Shown here in pieces: positions 32,873 through 42,758 of a DNA stretch of 64,000 nt. The stretch comes from Isochrysis galbana (lineage: Eukaryota; Haptophyta; Isochrysidales; Isochrysidaceae): positions 578,831 to 642,830 of the forward strand of contig CM030936.1 of NCBI GenBank assembly GCA_018136815.1, written 5' to 3'. Below the pieces are notes generated by a model that was given only the letters and a program-made list of their open reading frames with translations, was not told where the DNA came from and ran no database searches. The position numbers and the translations under genes are program-made. Position 1 is the first letter of the stretch. Every line of letters starts with the position of its first letter.

Positions 32873-33289
32873 GTAGGGGTAGGTAGAGCTTATGGCTCTG
32901 GTTCTATTTTGAAAAGGCCCGTGAATACGAATACAACGTGGGTAGGTAGAGCTTATGGCTCATGGGTAAGCCCGTAACCCCGAGGGTGCGCGCGCTGAGA
33001 TGACTAGAAAGTTTGTTTGTTAGATTCACTTAGGGAGCTTCACTTTCTCGACGGAGCACCGAGCGGATTTCTTCGTAGAGTGCGGTCCCCCTGTACTCTA
33101 GAGTGTTTGTGTTCGACCAGCGTGAGCCTGCGATGCTGGGGCGCGGGGCGCGTGAGCGCTAGCTACCTCTGTTCGTCGTCGCTGGCGTGGCTCGTTCATA
33201 GTGCAGCCACCGTAGCTCGACGTCTCGATCCTCATCAAGGACGAAATTCGATTTCGTCGGTGGCGAGGGGGCTCGGTCGAGCGAGCGCG

Positions 33290-33600
33290 CGCAGGGGGCG
33301 GGGGGGGGCGGGGGGGGGGGGGGGGGGGGGGGGGGGCTCCCCGCTCTCCCCTCCCCTTCCCCCCCCCCACCTGCTTTTGGCTTTGGGGGAGGGGGGGAAG
33401 GGGAGGGGGAGGGGGGGGAAAGGGGAGGGGGAGGGGGAGGGGCGGGCGGGCGGGCGGGCGGCCGCGCGGGGGGGGGGGGGGGAGAGGGGACGGACGGGCG
33501 GGCATCTCCAGAAAGGGGGAGGGGGGGGAGGGGGAGGGGGAAGGGGCGAGGAGGGGAAGGGGGGCGGGGGGGGCGGGGGGGGGGCGGGGGGGTAGCGCGA
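33290..33600 (+). repeat. G-rich tract with long G-runs
   Basis: About 300 bp dominated by G-runs on the plus strand, including runs over 20 nt near 33312-33336, then a short (GA)n at 33627-33648 before switching to CT on the same strand. Strong G-quadruplex potential. No gene supported from 33000 to 33999. Confidence 0.8.
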
Positions 33601-33679
33601 GATGGCGGTACGGCGGAGAGAGGCGGAGAGAGAGAGAGAGAGAGAGAGTGCTTAGGGGATGGCCGCATCTCTCGATGAG

Positions 33680-33689
<10 letters not shown>

Positions 33690-33750
<61 letters not shown>

Positions 33751-33950
33751 CTTCTCTCTCTCTCCTTCTCTCTCTCTCTCGCCCCCCCTTCCCCCCTTCC
33801 CCTTCCACGCCCCCCCCCACCCCCTCTCCTCTCTCGTCGCACAAGAGCACTCCAACCTCTTCCCCTTCCCTCCCGGGACTCCACTCTTCCAAACCCCCTC
33901 CCCCTCTACCCCCTCTCCTCTCGGCCGGTGCGCCGACAAGGAGAGGGGTG
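33690..33950 (+). repeat. Pyrimidine tract preceding the gene at 34000
   Basis: CT-rich on the coding strand, partly (CT)n, ending ~50 bp before the ATG at 34000. Confidence 0.7.
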
Positions 33951-33999
33951 AAAAGTACGCCCACACAGAGCCCACCTCGTCACTTCCTAACAGCACGCG

Positions 34000-34770
34000 A
34001 TGAACGACCAGTGCACCATCTCACCTCTTGCTGTCTCGCCATTCCGCTGGTCTGAGAATCAATATCGCTTTACCTCGCTCCCCTCGCCTCCGATCCACAA
34101 AGGGCAGCCCATCGACGAGTACGGGTCAAACGCACCGCCCTCTGACTTCTCACTGCCGGCCGCGCAGACGCGCGATTCAGGCACAGATGCGTCACCTGCA
34201 GCGAGCTCTACATTTCGTAAACAGCGGAACGAGCTCGACGAGATCATCCAATCAGGTTTCGACGAGATGGACCACGCGCTCGCCTCGCGCTCGTCCCCGA
34301 CTCATATCCCTCCAGCTTATTCTTCGCCCATGGTTGGAGTCGACCTACGGCATTCCGGGATCTCGGCGATGATGTCCAGCTTGGAGCATGGCAGCCGCTG
34401 CTCGCATGTCTCGACCCCAAGCCCCTCAACTGCATGCTCGGATGCGTCGGCGTCGATCAGGGCCACTTGTCGAGGTTCAATCAAGCGCACGGGATCGCAT
34501 CTCAACGTCGATGCGCCGTGCTTCATCCCACGGTTAGCCCCAGACGTGGCCGCGGGCATGGGCTTCAGAGGGGCGCATTGCACAGTAATGGGTAGTTCCG
34601 AACGCTTGCCAATGGCTTCGGAAGCCATGGCAGCTGCTGCGCTCATGAATGGCGAGTTCGATTCGCACCATGAAGACGATCACGGGATGATGCCGACTGA
34701 AGAGGAGCAAGAATGGCTCGATCAGCAGGCGCGCAAACGTCTTAGCCCTGCTGCTGCGTGGCCGCAGTGA
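34000..34770 (+). CDS. Hypothetical protein, 256 aa; possible further exon
   Basis: The frame starts MNDQCTISPLAVSPFRWSEN. It has low-complexity Ser/Pro parts, a helical stretch (RKQRNELDEIIQSGFDEMDH) and an acidic C-terminal part (EEEQEWLDQQARKRLSPAAA). Downstream, an open stretch at about 34839-34988 after a TTTGTCCGCAG acceptor reads VEAVHAAHGDHEDGEEEHYI and ends DSDDEL. It may be a second exon, but no donor that keeps both frames was found. No recognised domain; possibly a nuclear protein by composition. Confidence 0.45.
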   Translation: MNDQCTISPLAVSPFRWSENQYRFTSLPSPPIHKGQPIDEYGSNAPPSDFSLPAAQTRDSGTDASPAASSTFRKQRNELDEIIQSGFDEMDHALASRSSPTHIPPAYSSPMVGVDLRHSGISAMMSSLEHGSRCSHVSTPSPSTACSDASASIRATCRGSIKRTGSHLNVDAPCFIPRLAPDVAAGMGFRGAHCTVMGSSERLPMASEAMAAAALMNGEFDSHHEDDHGMMPTEEEQEWLDQQARKRLSPAAAWPQ

Positions 34771-34988
34771 AGGGTGTTTAATGTCCCCCACTACATACCC
34801 TCATGAGTATGCGTGCCTGTGCGCCAATTTGTCCGCAGGTTGAAGCTGTGCATGCGGCGCATGGCGACCACGAGGATGGCGAAGAAGAACATTACATACT
34901 GATCATGGGGCACGGAATGGGGCAGCACGACTCAGACCCTGACTCATCTCGTCATCGAATCCTCTTAGATTCGGACGACGAGTTGTGA

Positions 34989-35660
34989 GTTCAGCCGAGC
35001 ACCGTCTACCTCCCTTTCCATGTCCCGATCGCACCGGTCGATCTCATTGGCACCCACTGGTGCTGATTGGTCCCCTGGGATGATGGCTGAGCTTTGGCGA
35101 CGTACTCCACTCCTCTTCTTGACTTTGTATATTCCGTTTGCTTGCACACTTTATCAGGTTGTGCACACACCTGAGTATACTTCTTGCGGTGTTTTCCACA
35201 AGAGCTTGCGCAATTTTTTGTTTGCCATGGCATGTGGATGCGACGAATGGGTGCGGTGCTGATGTGAGTAACGCATTTGGCATGCCGTATTGCTCGCGGC
35301 AAATTTTATTCCGCCGCTCGCTTTCGGCCGGGCCGCCCTCGGCCGGACATGTAGGCTGGGGCTCCCACGCAATCCCGTCCCGAATGATGAATGCGATGCA
35401 TGAGTGTGAAAAATTGAATGTTATATACCAGCTGGGTGTGTAGGGGGGGGGGGGGGTGATGAAAAAAATTCTTGATGGTGTCCGCTACGCTATCACTATC
35501 ACGTGTACTCCGCCTCTCTGGGATCCCCACTTGCCACTCGACATCGCCTTACTTAGCGACTTAGCGAAGTCGCGTTCCGTCAAAAGAGGACCACAATCTG
35601 TTTTCTTTTTAGTTATGAACAATAGTGGTACAAAACAAAGCTGTGCATAGAAACTTTTTT
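34989..35660. other. Intergenic stretch, nothing recognised
   Basis: Relatively AT-rich for this window; a G-run at 35443-35456. No coding evidence. Confidence 0.4.
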
Positions 35661-35955
35661 TAACATAAAGTCGCCGTATACGAGATGTTTCGTTTACGCA
35701 GCACATGTGATTACTTGCAATCATTGAGCACGCCGTGCGTATGCGCATCGACTTCCCCCTCGCGAGGGCGCCGTGCGTGCGCATAGAAACTTTTTTCCCT
35801 AAGGCCCACATTAACGTAAAGTAGCCATATAAGAGACGTTTCGTTTGCGCAGCACGTGTGATTGCTTGCAATCATTGTGCACGCCGTGCGTATGCACATC
35901 GGCTTCCCCCCCCCGCGGGGCGCCGTGCGTGCGCATAGCAACTTCCAGGAAGGTG
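35661..35955 (+). repeat. 151-bp tandem repeat, about two copies
   Basis: Units begin at 35661 (TAACATAAAGTCGCC) and 35812 (TAACGTAAAGTAGCC) and share TTTCGTTTACGCAGCAC-like, TTGCAATCATTG and CACGCCGTGCGTATG blocks. A partial unit (GTGCATAGAAACTTTTTT) precedes the first and CACTAACGTAAAC at 36064 may be the start of a third. Confidence 0.85.
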
Positions 35956-36238
35956 CACGCCGTGCGTTCACTCTTTCCGCGGGGGGACTCTGGACGCAGA
36001 GGCGGTCGGGAACCGCGGGGGCACCCCTGGGACCGGGGAAAATATTACCGTATATTGCGAAAACACTAACGTAAACAATCGAGGTCTTGGGGTCTCTCCG
36101 CTCCCCCGGGGCCCCCTCCCCCGGGTCCCCTCCTCCCCCTCTCATCGACCTACCAGAGAGAGACGGCTCCTACTGCCTGCCTCCCTCCTCCCTCCTCGCT
36201 CACCCTCCAGCTCTCTCCTCGCCCTCGTCTTCCTCACG

Positions 36239-37951
36239 ATGGTGGCGACTCGGCGCGCATCGGTACGGTCCTCCGTCCTCTCGTCTCGTGCTCCTGCTCG
36301 CTGGTTTCGTTCGACTCGCTCGACACCGCCACCTGTCGACTGGACGCCGAGCGCAAGCGCTGCTCGCACGACTCGTTCCTCTTCCTGCTCCAAGGGCGCG
36401 GCGGAGGAGGCGGATCCTGTTCGCGTTCCTGATGCCGAGGAGGAGGCCCTTTCCCCGACCGATGAGGCCACCACCACCACCACCGACGAGGACTCCGGGC
36501 CTGTGGGAGGAGAAGAGGAGAACGAGGACTGTGCGTCGGACGCTCCAGGTCTTCTTGTTCCCATCGCGCGGGTTGCGGATGTCGAGGAGCCAGCCGAGTC
36601 GATGGAGGAGGTCGAGACCGCCCACGCGCTCGCTCTCGCCGATGAGAAGGAAGCCGAGGAAGAGGACGAGAAGGCGGAGAAGGCGGAGAATGAGAAGACG
36701 GCTGCGTCCGACGCACCAGTCGGAGAAGTCTTCACTCGGTTCGAAGAGGCCACGCAGCTGGAAGAGGAGCTCGAGGAGGAGGAGAAGGGCGAGACCGCCG
36801 AGGAGGCCGAGACCGCCGAGGCGCCCGCTCCTGCCAAGGCGAACGAAAAGGAGGGTGAGGAGAAGACGGAGGAGAAGGAAGAGGAGACGTCCGACGCACC
36901 CGCTCAGGAGGGGTTGGAGGTGGCCACGCAGCTGGAGGAACTGACTCAGCTCGAGGAGTCCGCGGAGACCGCAGCCGAGCCGACCTCCGCGGAGGCCGCG
37001 ATCGAGACCTCCACGGATGCCTCGCGTGTGATGGAGGACCATGCGTCCGACGCTCAAGCGGACGCTATGTTGGAGCCCATCGTTGACGAGAAGGACGACG
37101 ACGACATGTTTGACTTTTGGGAGATGGCCAAGGAGCCCGATGGGGCGAAGGAGCCGGAGGAGCCAGTTGAGGAGGAGGCCGTCGTGAACAGTGGCTCCTC
37201 AGCGGTGGACTTGAGCGATGTCGCGGCTGGTGTTTCCAATGACTCCATGCACATTGACCTGACCGACGAAGCGGTAGATGTGGCGGCCACGCCTTGTTCG
37301 ACGAATAGTGAGTCGGCGGCGGAGGAGTCCGAGGAGGAGTCGGAGGAGGACATTCTCCGCACCCTGAAGGAGCTCAAGGCGACCATCAAGCGGCTCGAGT
37401 CGCAGATGAAGAAGAAGCGTCCGCGCGCGAGGTCGCCAAGCGTCCCGTCCAAGAAGACCAAGCGTGCCGCCTCAGCCCAAGCGGAGGTCTCGCCGCGCCC
37501 TGTCGCCGAGGAAGCCGAAGTTCCGCCTCAGCCAGAAGCGGAGGAAGAGGCGGAGGAAGAGGCGGAAGAGCCGGAAGAGGCGGAGGAGGAAGCGGAGGAG
37601 GAGGCGCGCCCGACCGGCCACGTCCCTGTGACGAAGCGTGAGTGCCGCTTCTGCTTTTTGGCCAAGCACGAGCTGACGAAGCACGACAAGAACGGCCGCA
37701 TGTACGTCAACTTTGTGCTCTTCGAGAAGAAGGTGGACTCGGATGGCACGGGCGTGCGCCTCGGCTCGGAAGAGATGCGCGAGCTCAACTTTCGCAAGTT
37801 TGTGCTGAAGGGCAAGAAGGAGGAGAAGAAGTGGGGGATCGTCCTCCGCGGCTACGACATGGACAAGTACTCGGAAGGCGTCTCGGTTACTTTTGACGAC
37901 GTTCTGCCTGGTTTATTTAGGCGTGAATGGTTCTGGTGTGTCCGAGAGTAG
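36239..37951 (+). CDS. Acidic low-complexity protein with conserved-looking C-terminal domain, 570 aa
   Basis: Single exon from the ATG at 36239. Residues ~1-60 are basic and Ser/Thr-rich (MVATRRASVRSSVLSS). Residues ~60-460 are dominated by Glu/Ala/Asp with recurring D-A-P-x-x-E and EEA units. A short predicted coiled coil (ILRTLKELKATIKRLESQMK) and basic nuclear-signal-like stretches (KKKRPRARSPSVPSKKTKR) follow. The last ~110 residues look globular: CRFCFLAKHELTKHDKNGRM, YVNFVLFEKK, LNFRKFVLKGKKEEKKWGIV, SVTFDDVLPGLFRREWFWC. The pair CRFC may be half a metal site. Family unknown. A pyrimidine-rich 5' flank supports the start. A retroelement ORF1-like origin cannot be excluded. Confidence 0.6.
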   Translation: MVATRRASVRSSVLSSRAPARWFRSTRSTPPPVDWTPSASAARTTRSSSCSKGAAEEADPVRVPDAEEEALSPTDEATTTTTDEDSGPVGGEEENEDCASDAPGLLVPIARVADVEEPAESMEEVETAHALALADEKEAEEEDEKAEKAENEKTAASDAPVGEVFTRFEEATQLEEELEEEEKGETAEEAETAEAPAPAKANEKEGEEKTEEKEEETSDAPAQEGLEVATQLEELTQLEESAETAAEPTSAEAAIETSTDASRVMEDHASDAQADAMLEPIVDEKDDDDMFDFWEMAKEPDGAKEPEEPVEEEAVVNSGSSAVDLSDVAAGVSNDSMHIDLTDEAVDVAATPCSTNSESAAEESEEESEEDILRTLKELKATIKRLESQMKKKRPRARSPSVPSKKTKRAASAQAEVSPRPVAEEAEVPPQPEAEEEAEEEAEEPEEAEEEAEEEARPTGHVPVTKRECRFCFLAKHELTKHDKNGRMYVNFVLFEKKVDSDGTGVRLGSEEMRELNFRKFVLKGKKEEKKWGIVLRGYDMDKYSEGVSVTFDDVLPGLFRREWFWCVRE

Positions 37952-38803
37952 GTGAATGGTTCTCAGGATCGTTGTCCGTCGTTGATCGCTGCGTCGCTGC
38001 ACTCTACCAGCCTAGGCTCCCTCCCTTTGCTTGCATGCTCCGGCTCCTGTGACCCACTTGGCCCGCCGCCCACGGACAGGCAGTTAGCAGTTAGAGAGGG
38101 AGGTTCTGGGTCGGCCAACCCGCCAAGGTCATACCCTCGACCATCCCACCATACATGGAGCAGCAGAGGCTCTGGATGGGGGGCAGGTCCTCCGCCCTCC
38201 ACCCTTGCTCGCGCCACCCGCCGAACCGCCGAAGCGTAGGCAATACTGGAAAGGGGCTTCCCTTCTCCCTTCAGGCTACCACCTTAAGGTGGTAGGTACA
38301 ACTATCGGCGGGGCTTCTACGGCCGATCCCATGGGCGGCGGCCGCGCTGGCACGGGCCCGCTCCTCTGGGGCTATGGCTCCGCAACCCTTAGCAGAAGGG
38401 CCGCTGGGCCGCGGCTGTGGAGAGCCATCCACCTGGGCCATGATCGGGCCCGGATGGCTGGTTCCTCCCATTGTCGCGATCGCCGAGGGTGGGCCTCCTC
38501 CCCCACCCCTCTCCTCGCCGCCAGCGTGGCAGCGAGGAGCGAGCGCAAGGCGGGTCTGGTGGGCATATGCGCGGCCTCTTGGGCGCAGAAGCGGGGCAGG
38601 TCGGCAACACCGATATGTGGGGCAACTCTCGTGCCGCTGGGCGCGCAATGATGGCCGCAGGTGCCGCGTTCTGGCGGCCATTCTGGCGGGCTCTCAACGT
38701 TGGTGTTGAACGTCTGCATGCGAGGCGGCAGAATTCGAGGTGGTGGCGGGCAGGAGCGGCGCTCCCCGGCTACGAGGCGCATGCAGATTCGTCCAGATTG
38801 CCT

Positions 38804-39017
38804 TGGGGCTCCATGCACGGGCGTGGCTTGCTGTGCATAGCCTCCTAGAGTCCGCGCTTGGCGTCGGAGTTGAATATCGCCGGATATCAGCAGAAGCATG
38901 CGCAAGGAGTGTCCGTGCCGTACGTGTTGGTGTGAGCGCTGAGGTTGGTTTCAAGAGCTGTGAGTAGGCTCATATGGAAGATCAGAGTAAATGCTCTCTA
39001 GCTCATATTTTTTGGTG
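38804..39017 (+). repeat. Inverted repeat arm 1 (214 bp)
   Basis: Pairs without indels with 39130-39343 (coordinate sum constant at 78147), leaving a 112-bp loop. Only a few mismatches are visible, e.g. AGCAGAAGCATG against AGCATAAGCATG. Confidence 0.95.
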
Positions 39018-39129
39018 TATTTTACAGGCCCTCCCGGAGACTTAAAGGCGTCTAAGTCCAAAAAATACCCATTGCTGTCTTTTCTCAAGTTACCGTGGCT
39101 CAAAAGACGGATTGCAAGTCCCTAAAATT

Positions 39130-39343
39130 CACCAGAAAATATGAGGTAGAGAGCATTTACTCTGATCTTCCATATGAGCCTACTCACAGCTCTTGAAACC
39201 AACCTCAGCGCTCACACCAACACGTACGGCACGGACACTCCTTGCGCATGCTTATGCTGATATCCGGCGATATTCAACTCCGACGCCAAGCGCGGACTCT
39301 AGGAGGCTATGCACAGCAAGCCACGCCCGTGCATGGAGCCCCA
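39130..39343 (-). repeat. Inverted repeat arm 2 (214 bp)
   Basis: Reverse complement of 38804-39017. It ends 14 bp from the stop codon of the transposase gene, so transcripts reading past the stop would fold into a long hairpin. Confidence 0.95.
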
Positions 39344-39356
39344 ACACAACCTGCGA

Positions 39357-42212
39357 CTAGAACACGCACTCTTCGCACTCATCAAGCAACAGGTACCAAG
39401 CACCGTGCTCCACGGATGACAGTGAGTCGTCGTCCGCCGCTGTGGTGAAGTACGAATCGTGCGACAGGTAATGCGCGGCCGTTGTGTCATCAACGTCATA
39501 GTACACCAGCCAGTTTGCGACGTCCTCGCCATCTAGCTCAGTGTCGTCCATATTTGCTTCGAGGATGGTGCCTTGCAGCCACCCAGCTCCATCCCAATAG
39601 CACATCACCGTCCGATCGGTCAGATCCTCTGTCTCAGCCGGTGGGACGCGCTGCTGTGGATGCCAACCGGTTGCACCGCTGCAAACCATGCCGTGCGCTG
39701 CAGCCGCGTGATCTTGGGACGACCCGGCACCTGATATGTCGGCATCCTCCCCTACTAGACTTCCCCCGTTGAGGAGGTTGCGGCACCTTGTCGACTTTGC
39801 ATGGCACAGGTTGGTGCACATTGTGGCGGCTTCCCGGCAAGGGCAGCCACGTTGGCACGTGGCGGTGCACGTACACGCTCCTACCACACCTTTACCCTGC
39901 GCTCCAGAAGTCGAACGGGACTTGCCACCGGTGTCGCCCTTGTACTTGTAGCGATGATCGGTCTTATAGTTTTGGCGTTTCTCAGTGAGAGATTTGCGCT
40001 GTTGGCTACGCTTCCGTTTGTACTCTACTGTTTTCCGGAACATGCTGCGTTTCGCTCTGACAGACACTCGCTGCATCCACTGCGCGCGCTGCGCAGGCCT
40101 ACTCTGCAGGCCAACGAGCTCGAAGAGGCGCGACTCCATCGTCCCGAAGGCCTCGATCCTGTCGTCTGTCTCACCTTTCAACAAGAGCTGCCTGCGAAAT
40201 TTGTGGATGCAAACGTTCTGCACGTGTGCCATAGCGAGACCAGTGGAGCAAACGTAGTGTGTGGGCCTCAGCTGCTTCTCCTTGGTTCTGTAATGCAGTG
40301 CAACGGTGCCGACGCGCTCTGAGGCATTCTGGCACATTGCGCCACGCTCCGGGTGAATCACACCATCGATATTGTTAAAGAACTTAGTCTTGAGCCACGC
40401 CTCCATTTCGGCCCGGAAGTCTGCACAATCATTCCACTGCCGGGACACGTATGGCTCACCGTTTGGCAATGTCAGGTCATGCAAGCGGCAAGTCCGTAGC
40501 TTGCCGGTGAGGAAGCCCTTCCCCTCGTGGATATTGCTAAGGTGATTCACCATTTCTTCGATCCCTTGGACTGCAAGGGACGACATTGATGGTAACGGAG
40601 ACTGCATGTCCGGAGATTGCTCTGTGCCTGCCGCGGCTGCTGCTTCCCTCGCAGTCCGAGCCTCGGTCTCCGCTTTCGCGCGCCAGTCCTTCGCGCTGCG
40701 CAAAGCTGCCGATGTAGATCGCTGCCATGATTTGACAAGAGGGTGAGCCTGCACATTCAGACCGCGATGGTCTTTGGGCTGCCGCTTGTCCACTTCGCCT
40801 AGCTGAGTGATACGGTCCTTGCAACTGCACGTCTTATGAAGGCGATGTCCAACCTCGAACGCCTTTGCGCCTGCGTTCTTGCCCAAGTGGTTGGAGCAGT
40901 CGAAAACGCGAAGTTGGGAACAGTAGTTCGTGCGGCCGGTGGTTTGCTTCGCCTTGGCAAGCACTAGCGGGATCAACAAGTTCGTTGAGGCGTCACCGTC
41001 GAGCACGATACCGTCGAGGGAAGGACGAACACGCAGGTTGTACTTGTCAATGAGGGCGTCGAGATCGCCTTTCTCGAACCAGTCGACTATGTCATCCAGC
41101 ATCTCGCCGCAGCCGATGGCGTCCATGGCCTTCGGAGTGAACTCAAAACCGCCCTTACCACTGAGCATGTCCGTGCCAATGCAGTAGTGCCGATACGCGA
41201 GGATGCCCCCGGAGTCGAGGTCACACATTGTGCCTGAGCCATTGAGCGAGTTGCGTCCACGTGTGAGCCAGAACATGTCGTTCGTGAGGACGAGCTGTTC
41301 GATTGAACCGTATCGTACGACCAAGTAGCGCACCAACTCAAGCATCTCCTTCTGCAGCTTCTCGATCCACGGTAGGAGCTTGCTAAGGTATCGGTCGAAG
41401 GTGTTATGCGACATCACTTGCTCCCCTTGCGCGATCGCCACAGTTGCGTAGTCCGAATACATCTGCCCTGCGAGCAGGCACCCAAGAACCTTCATCACGA
41501 TGTACTCCGGTCGAGAGTTGGTTTGCTTCCTCCGCTTTTGCTTCCGCCGATCATTCTTAGTCAGCCCATCGCCATCCTCATCCATTCCCTCCGAGCCCGA
41601 GTCCACGTCGAGATTGATACGGCATGCCTTGCCCGTCTTGATGTTGATCATGTCCCCACACACTGAGCACATGAACGGGAGCATCACCGAGTGAATGGCC
41701 ATCTTCGACTCAGGAGCCACCGGGATGAACTCGGCCGAGCAGCACTTTGACTGCGTCTTCATCGCGATGGAGTTGGCGAGCTCACGGACGTCCACGGTGG
41801 AGAACACGTCGAAGGCTGCGCTCGCAGTCGCAGCCTCGATGCGCGCCTTCAGCTCGCGCAGCTGCTTTGCTTCCTGGCGGTCGTGAGCTGCTGCCTCAGC
41901 AGGCGAGAAGATGTCACTGCGCCGGCGCTTGCGTGGGCCCGATGGAGGAGATGCGGCTGGCGATGCCCTTCCCTTGCCGCGTGGACGACCGCGCTTTGCT
42001 TGTGGCGCGCCTGCGCCATTCCGCATCGCCTCGGCTGCAGCTGGCCTCGCTGCTTTCTTTGGCCGGCCGCGAGGTCGAGGTGGAGGTGGGGCTTCCTCAG
42101 CCATGGGAAGCTCATGGTCCGAGTCTCCATCCGGCCCTTCCATCACCATCACTTCCTCCTCCCCAGCCTCTGAGGCCGAGTCGCTGAAGGCCTCCGCGCG
42201 AAGTCGCCGCAT
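39357..42212 (-). CDS. Transposase with CXC zinc domain and Tudor-like C-terminus, 951 aa
   Basis: One uninterrupted frame from the ATG at 42212 (MRRLRAEAFSDSASE); the frame also runs upstream without ATG into the right terminus. Residues ~30-110 contain AT-hook-like PRGRPKKAARP and KRGRPRGKGR. A Cys pair (CCSAEF, CSVCGDM) follows. The core (VLTNDMFWLTRGRNS, GGILAYRHYCIG, LDGDASTNLLIPLV, VFDCSNHLGKNAG) resembles the catalytic core of Mutator/Kolobok-type transposases, with candidate acidic residues in NDMFW, DGDAST and FDCSNH. Near residue 800 a CXC (tesmin-type) cluster CTCTATCQRGCPCREAATMC is seen. The end (RTVMCYWDGAGWLQGTILEA...WLVYYDVDD) looks Tudor-like. The gene is intact, so the element may be active or recently so. 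Confidence 0.8.
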   Translation of the reverse strand: MRRLRAEAFSDSASEAGEEEVMVMEGPDGDSDHELPMAEEAPPPPRPRGRPKKAARPAAAEAMRNGAGAPQAKRGRPRGKGRASPAASPPSGPRKRRRSDIFSPAEAAAHDRQEAKQLRELKARIEAATASAAFDVFSTVDVRELANSIAMKTQSKCCSAEFIPVAPESKMAIHSVMLPFMCSVCGDMINIKTGKACRINLDVDSGSEGMDEDGDGLTKNDRRKQKRRKQTNSRPEYIVMKVLGCLLAGQMYSDYATVAIAQGEQVMSHNTFDRYLSKLLPWIEKLQKEMLELVRYLVVRYGSIEQLVLTNDMFWLTRGRNSLNGSGTMCDLDSGGILAYRHYCIGTDMLSGKGGFEFTPKAMDAIGCGEMLDDIVDWFEKGDLDALIDKYNLRVRPSLDGIVLDGDASTNLLIPLVLAKAKQTTGRTNYCSQLRVFDCSNHLGKNAGAKAFEVGHRLHKTCSCKDRITQLGEVDKRQPKDHRGLNVQAHPLVKSWQRSTSAALRSAKDWRAKAETEARTAREAAAAAGTEQSPDMQSPLPSMSSLAVQGIEEMVNHLSNIHEGKGFLTGKLRTCRLHDLTLPNGEPYVSRQWNDCADFRAEMEAWLKTKFFNNIDGVIHPERGAMCQNASERVGTVALHYRTKEKQLRPTHYVCSTGLAMAHVQNVCIHKFRRQLLLKGETDDRIEAFGTMESRLFELVGLQSRPAQRAQWMQRVSVRAKRSMFRKTVEYKRKRSQQRKSLTEKRQNYKTDHRYKYKGDTGGKSRSTSGAQGKGVVGACTCTATCQRGCPCREAATMCTNLCHAKSTRCRNLLNGGSLVGEDADISGAGSSQDHAAAAHGMVCSGATGWHPQQRVPPAETEDLTDRTVMCYWDGAGWLQGTILEANMDDTELDGEDVANWLVYYDVDDTTAAHYLSHDSYFTTAADDDSLSSVEHGAWYLLLDECEECVF

Positions 42213-42334
42213 TGCTTGCGCGAGCGAAGGGAAAGGGAAAGGAGGGGGCGGGTGGGGGGGGGGGGGGGAGCCGAAAAAAACCTGCACCTACCACCTTAAT
42301 GGGTCGATTTCGCGGATGCGACGACGTCTTGCCC

Positions 42335-42425
42335 TACTGTTTGGCATGAGCTGAGCATTCAACAACCCAACCCAAACCCCCAGTGGCCACCGCGCGCGAC
42401 TCCCAAGCTCCCAAGCAAGCCCGCA
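42335..42425 (+). repeat. R1 family fragment
   Basis: TTTGGCATGAGCTGAGCATT and CCCCCAGTGGCCACCGCGCG match the R1 unit at 20820-20880 in the same orientation. It lies just outside the right TTAA of the transposon. Confidence 0.6.
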
Positions 42426-42758
42426 CGAGCGCCTCGAGCCGACGGACCCTCCCTCCCGTCGCCATCGCCATCGCCGTGGCCCCCGCCCTCTCTGTGCCGA
42501 CGCCTCTCCCCGCCCCCCCCTCCCCCCCCCCCCCCCCCCCTCTCCCCCCCCTCTTCGCCCCCCCCGCCCCCGCCCTCCCAGGCGCGCTCCGCTGCTTCCC
42601 CTCTCCTCTCCCCTCTCCCCTCTCCCCTTGCTCCTTTCTCCCATCTTCCACTTTCCCCCTCTCCCCTCCTCCCTCCCCCCTTTTCCCTTCGCCCTCCCCG
42701 CCGCCCCTTTCCACCCCCCTCCCTCTTCCCCTTTCCTTCCCCACCGCTGCTACCGCCG

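Larger units (their letters stand above)
38288..42295. mobile_element. 4.0-kb DNA transposon flanked by TTAA (Kolobok-like)
   Basis: The left end reads GGTGGTAGGTACA after TTAA at 38284-38287. The right end is its inverted form TGCACCTACCACC before TTAA at 42296-42299. A single large transposase gene lies between them, and a 214-bp inverted repeat pair lies near the left end. TTAA target duplications are known for Kolobok and piggyBac elements; the transposase is not piggyBac-like. Just outside the left TTAA is another GGCTACCACC, the mirror of the same terminus, as if a second element end abutted here. Confidence 0.75.

Noticed and set aside
33098-33964. A 288-residue minus-strand open frame
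   Set aside because: Composed of Pro/Arg/Glu runs from G-rich and CT-rich low-complexity DNA.
36087-37057. Long alternative frames over the acidic gene on both strands
   Set aside because: Arg/Pro-rich or Ser-rich shadows of the Glu/Ala-rich frame.
39357-42287. Extending the transposase start to 42287
   Set aside because: The upstream part has no ATG in frame and runs into the terminal repeat; the first ATG is at 42212.
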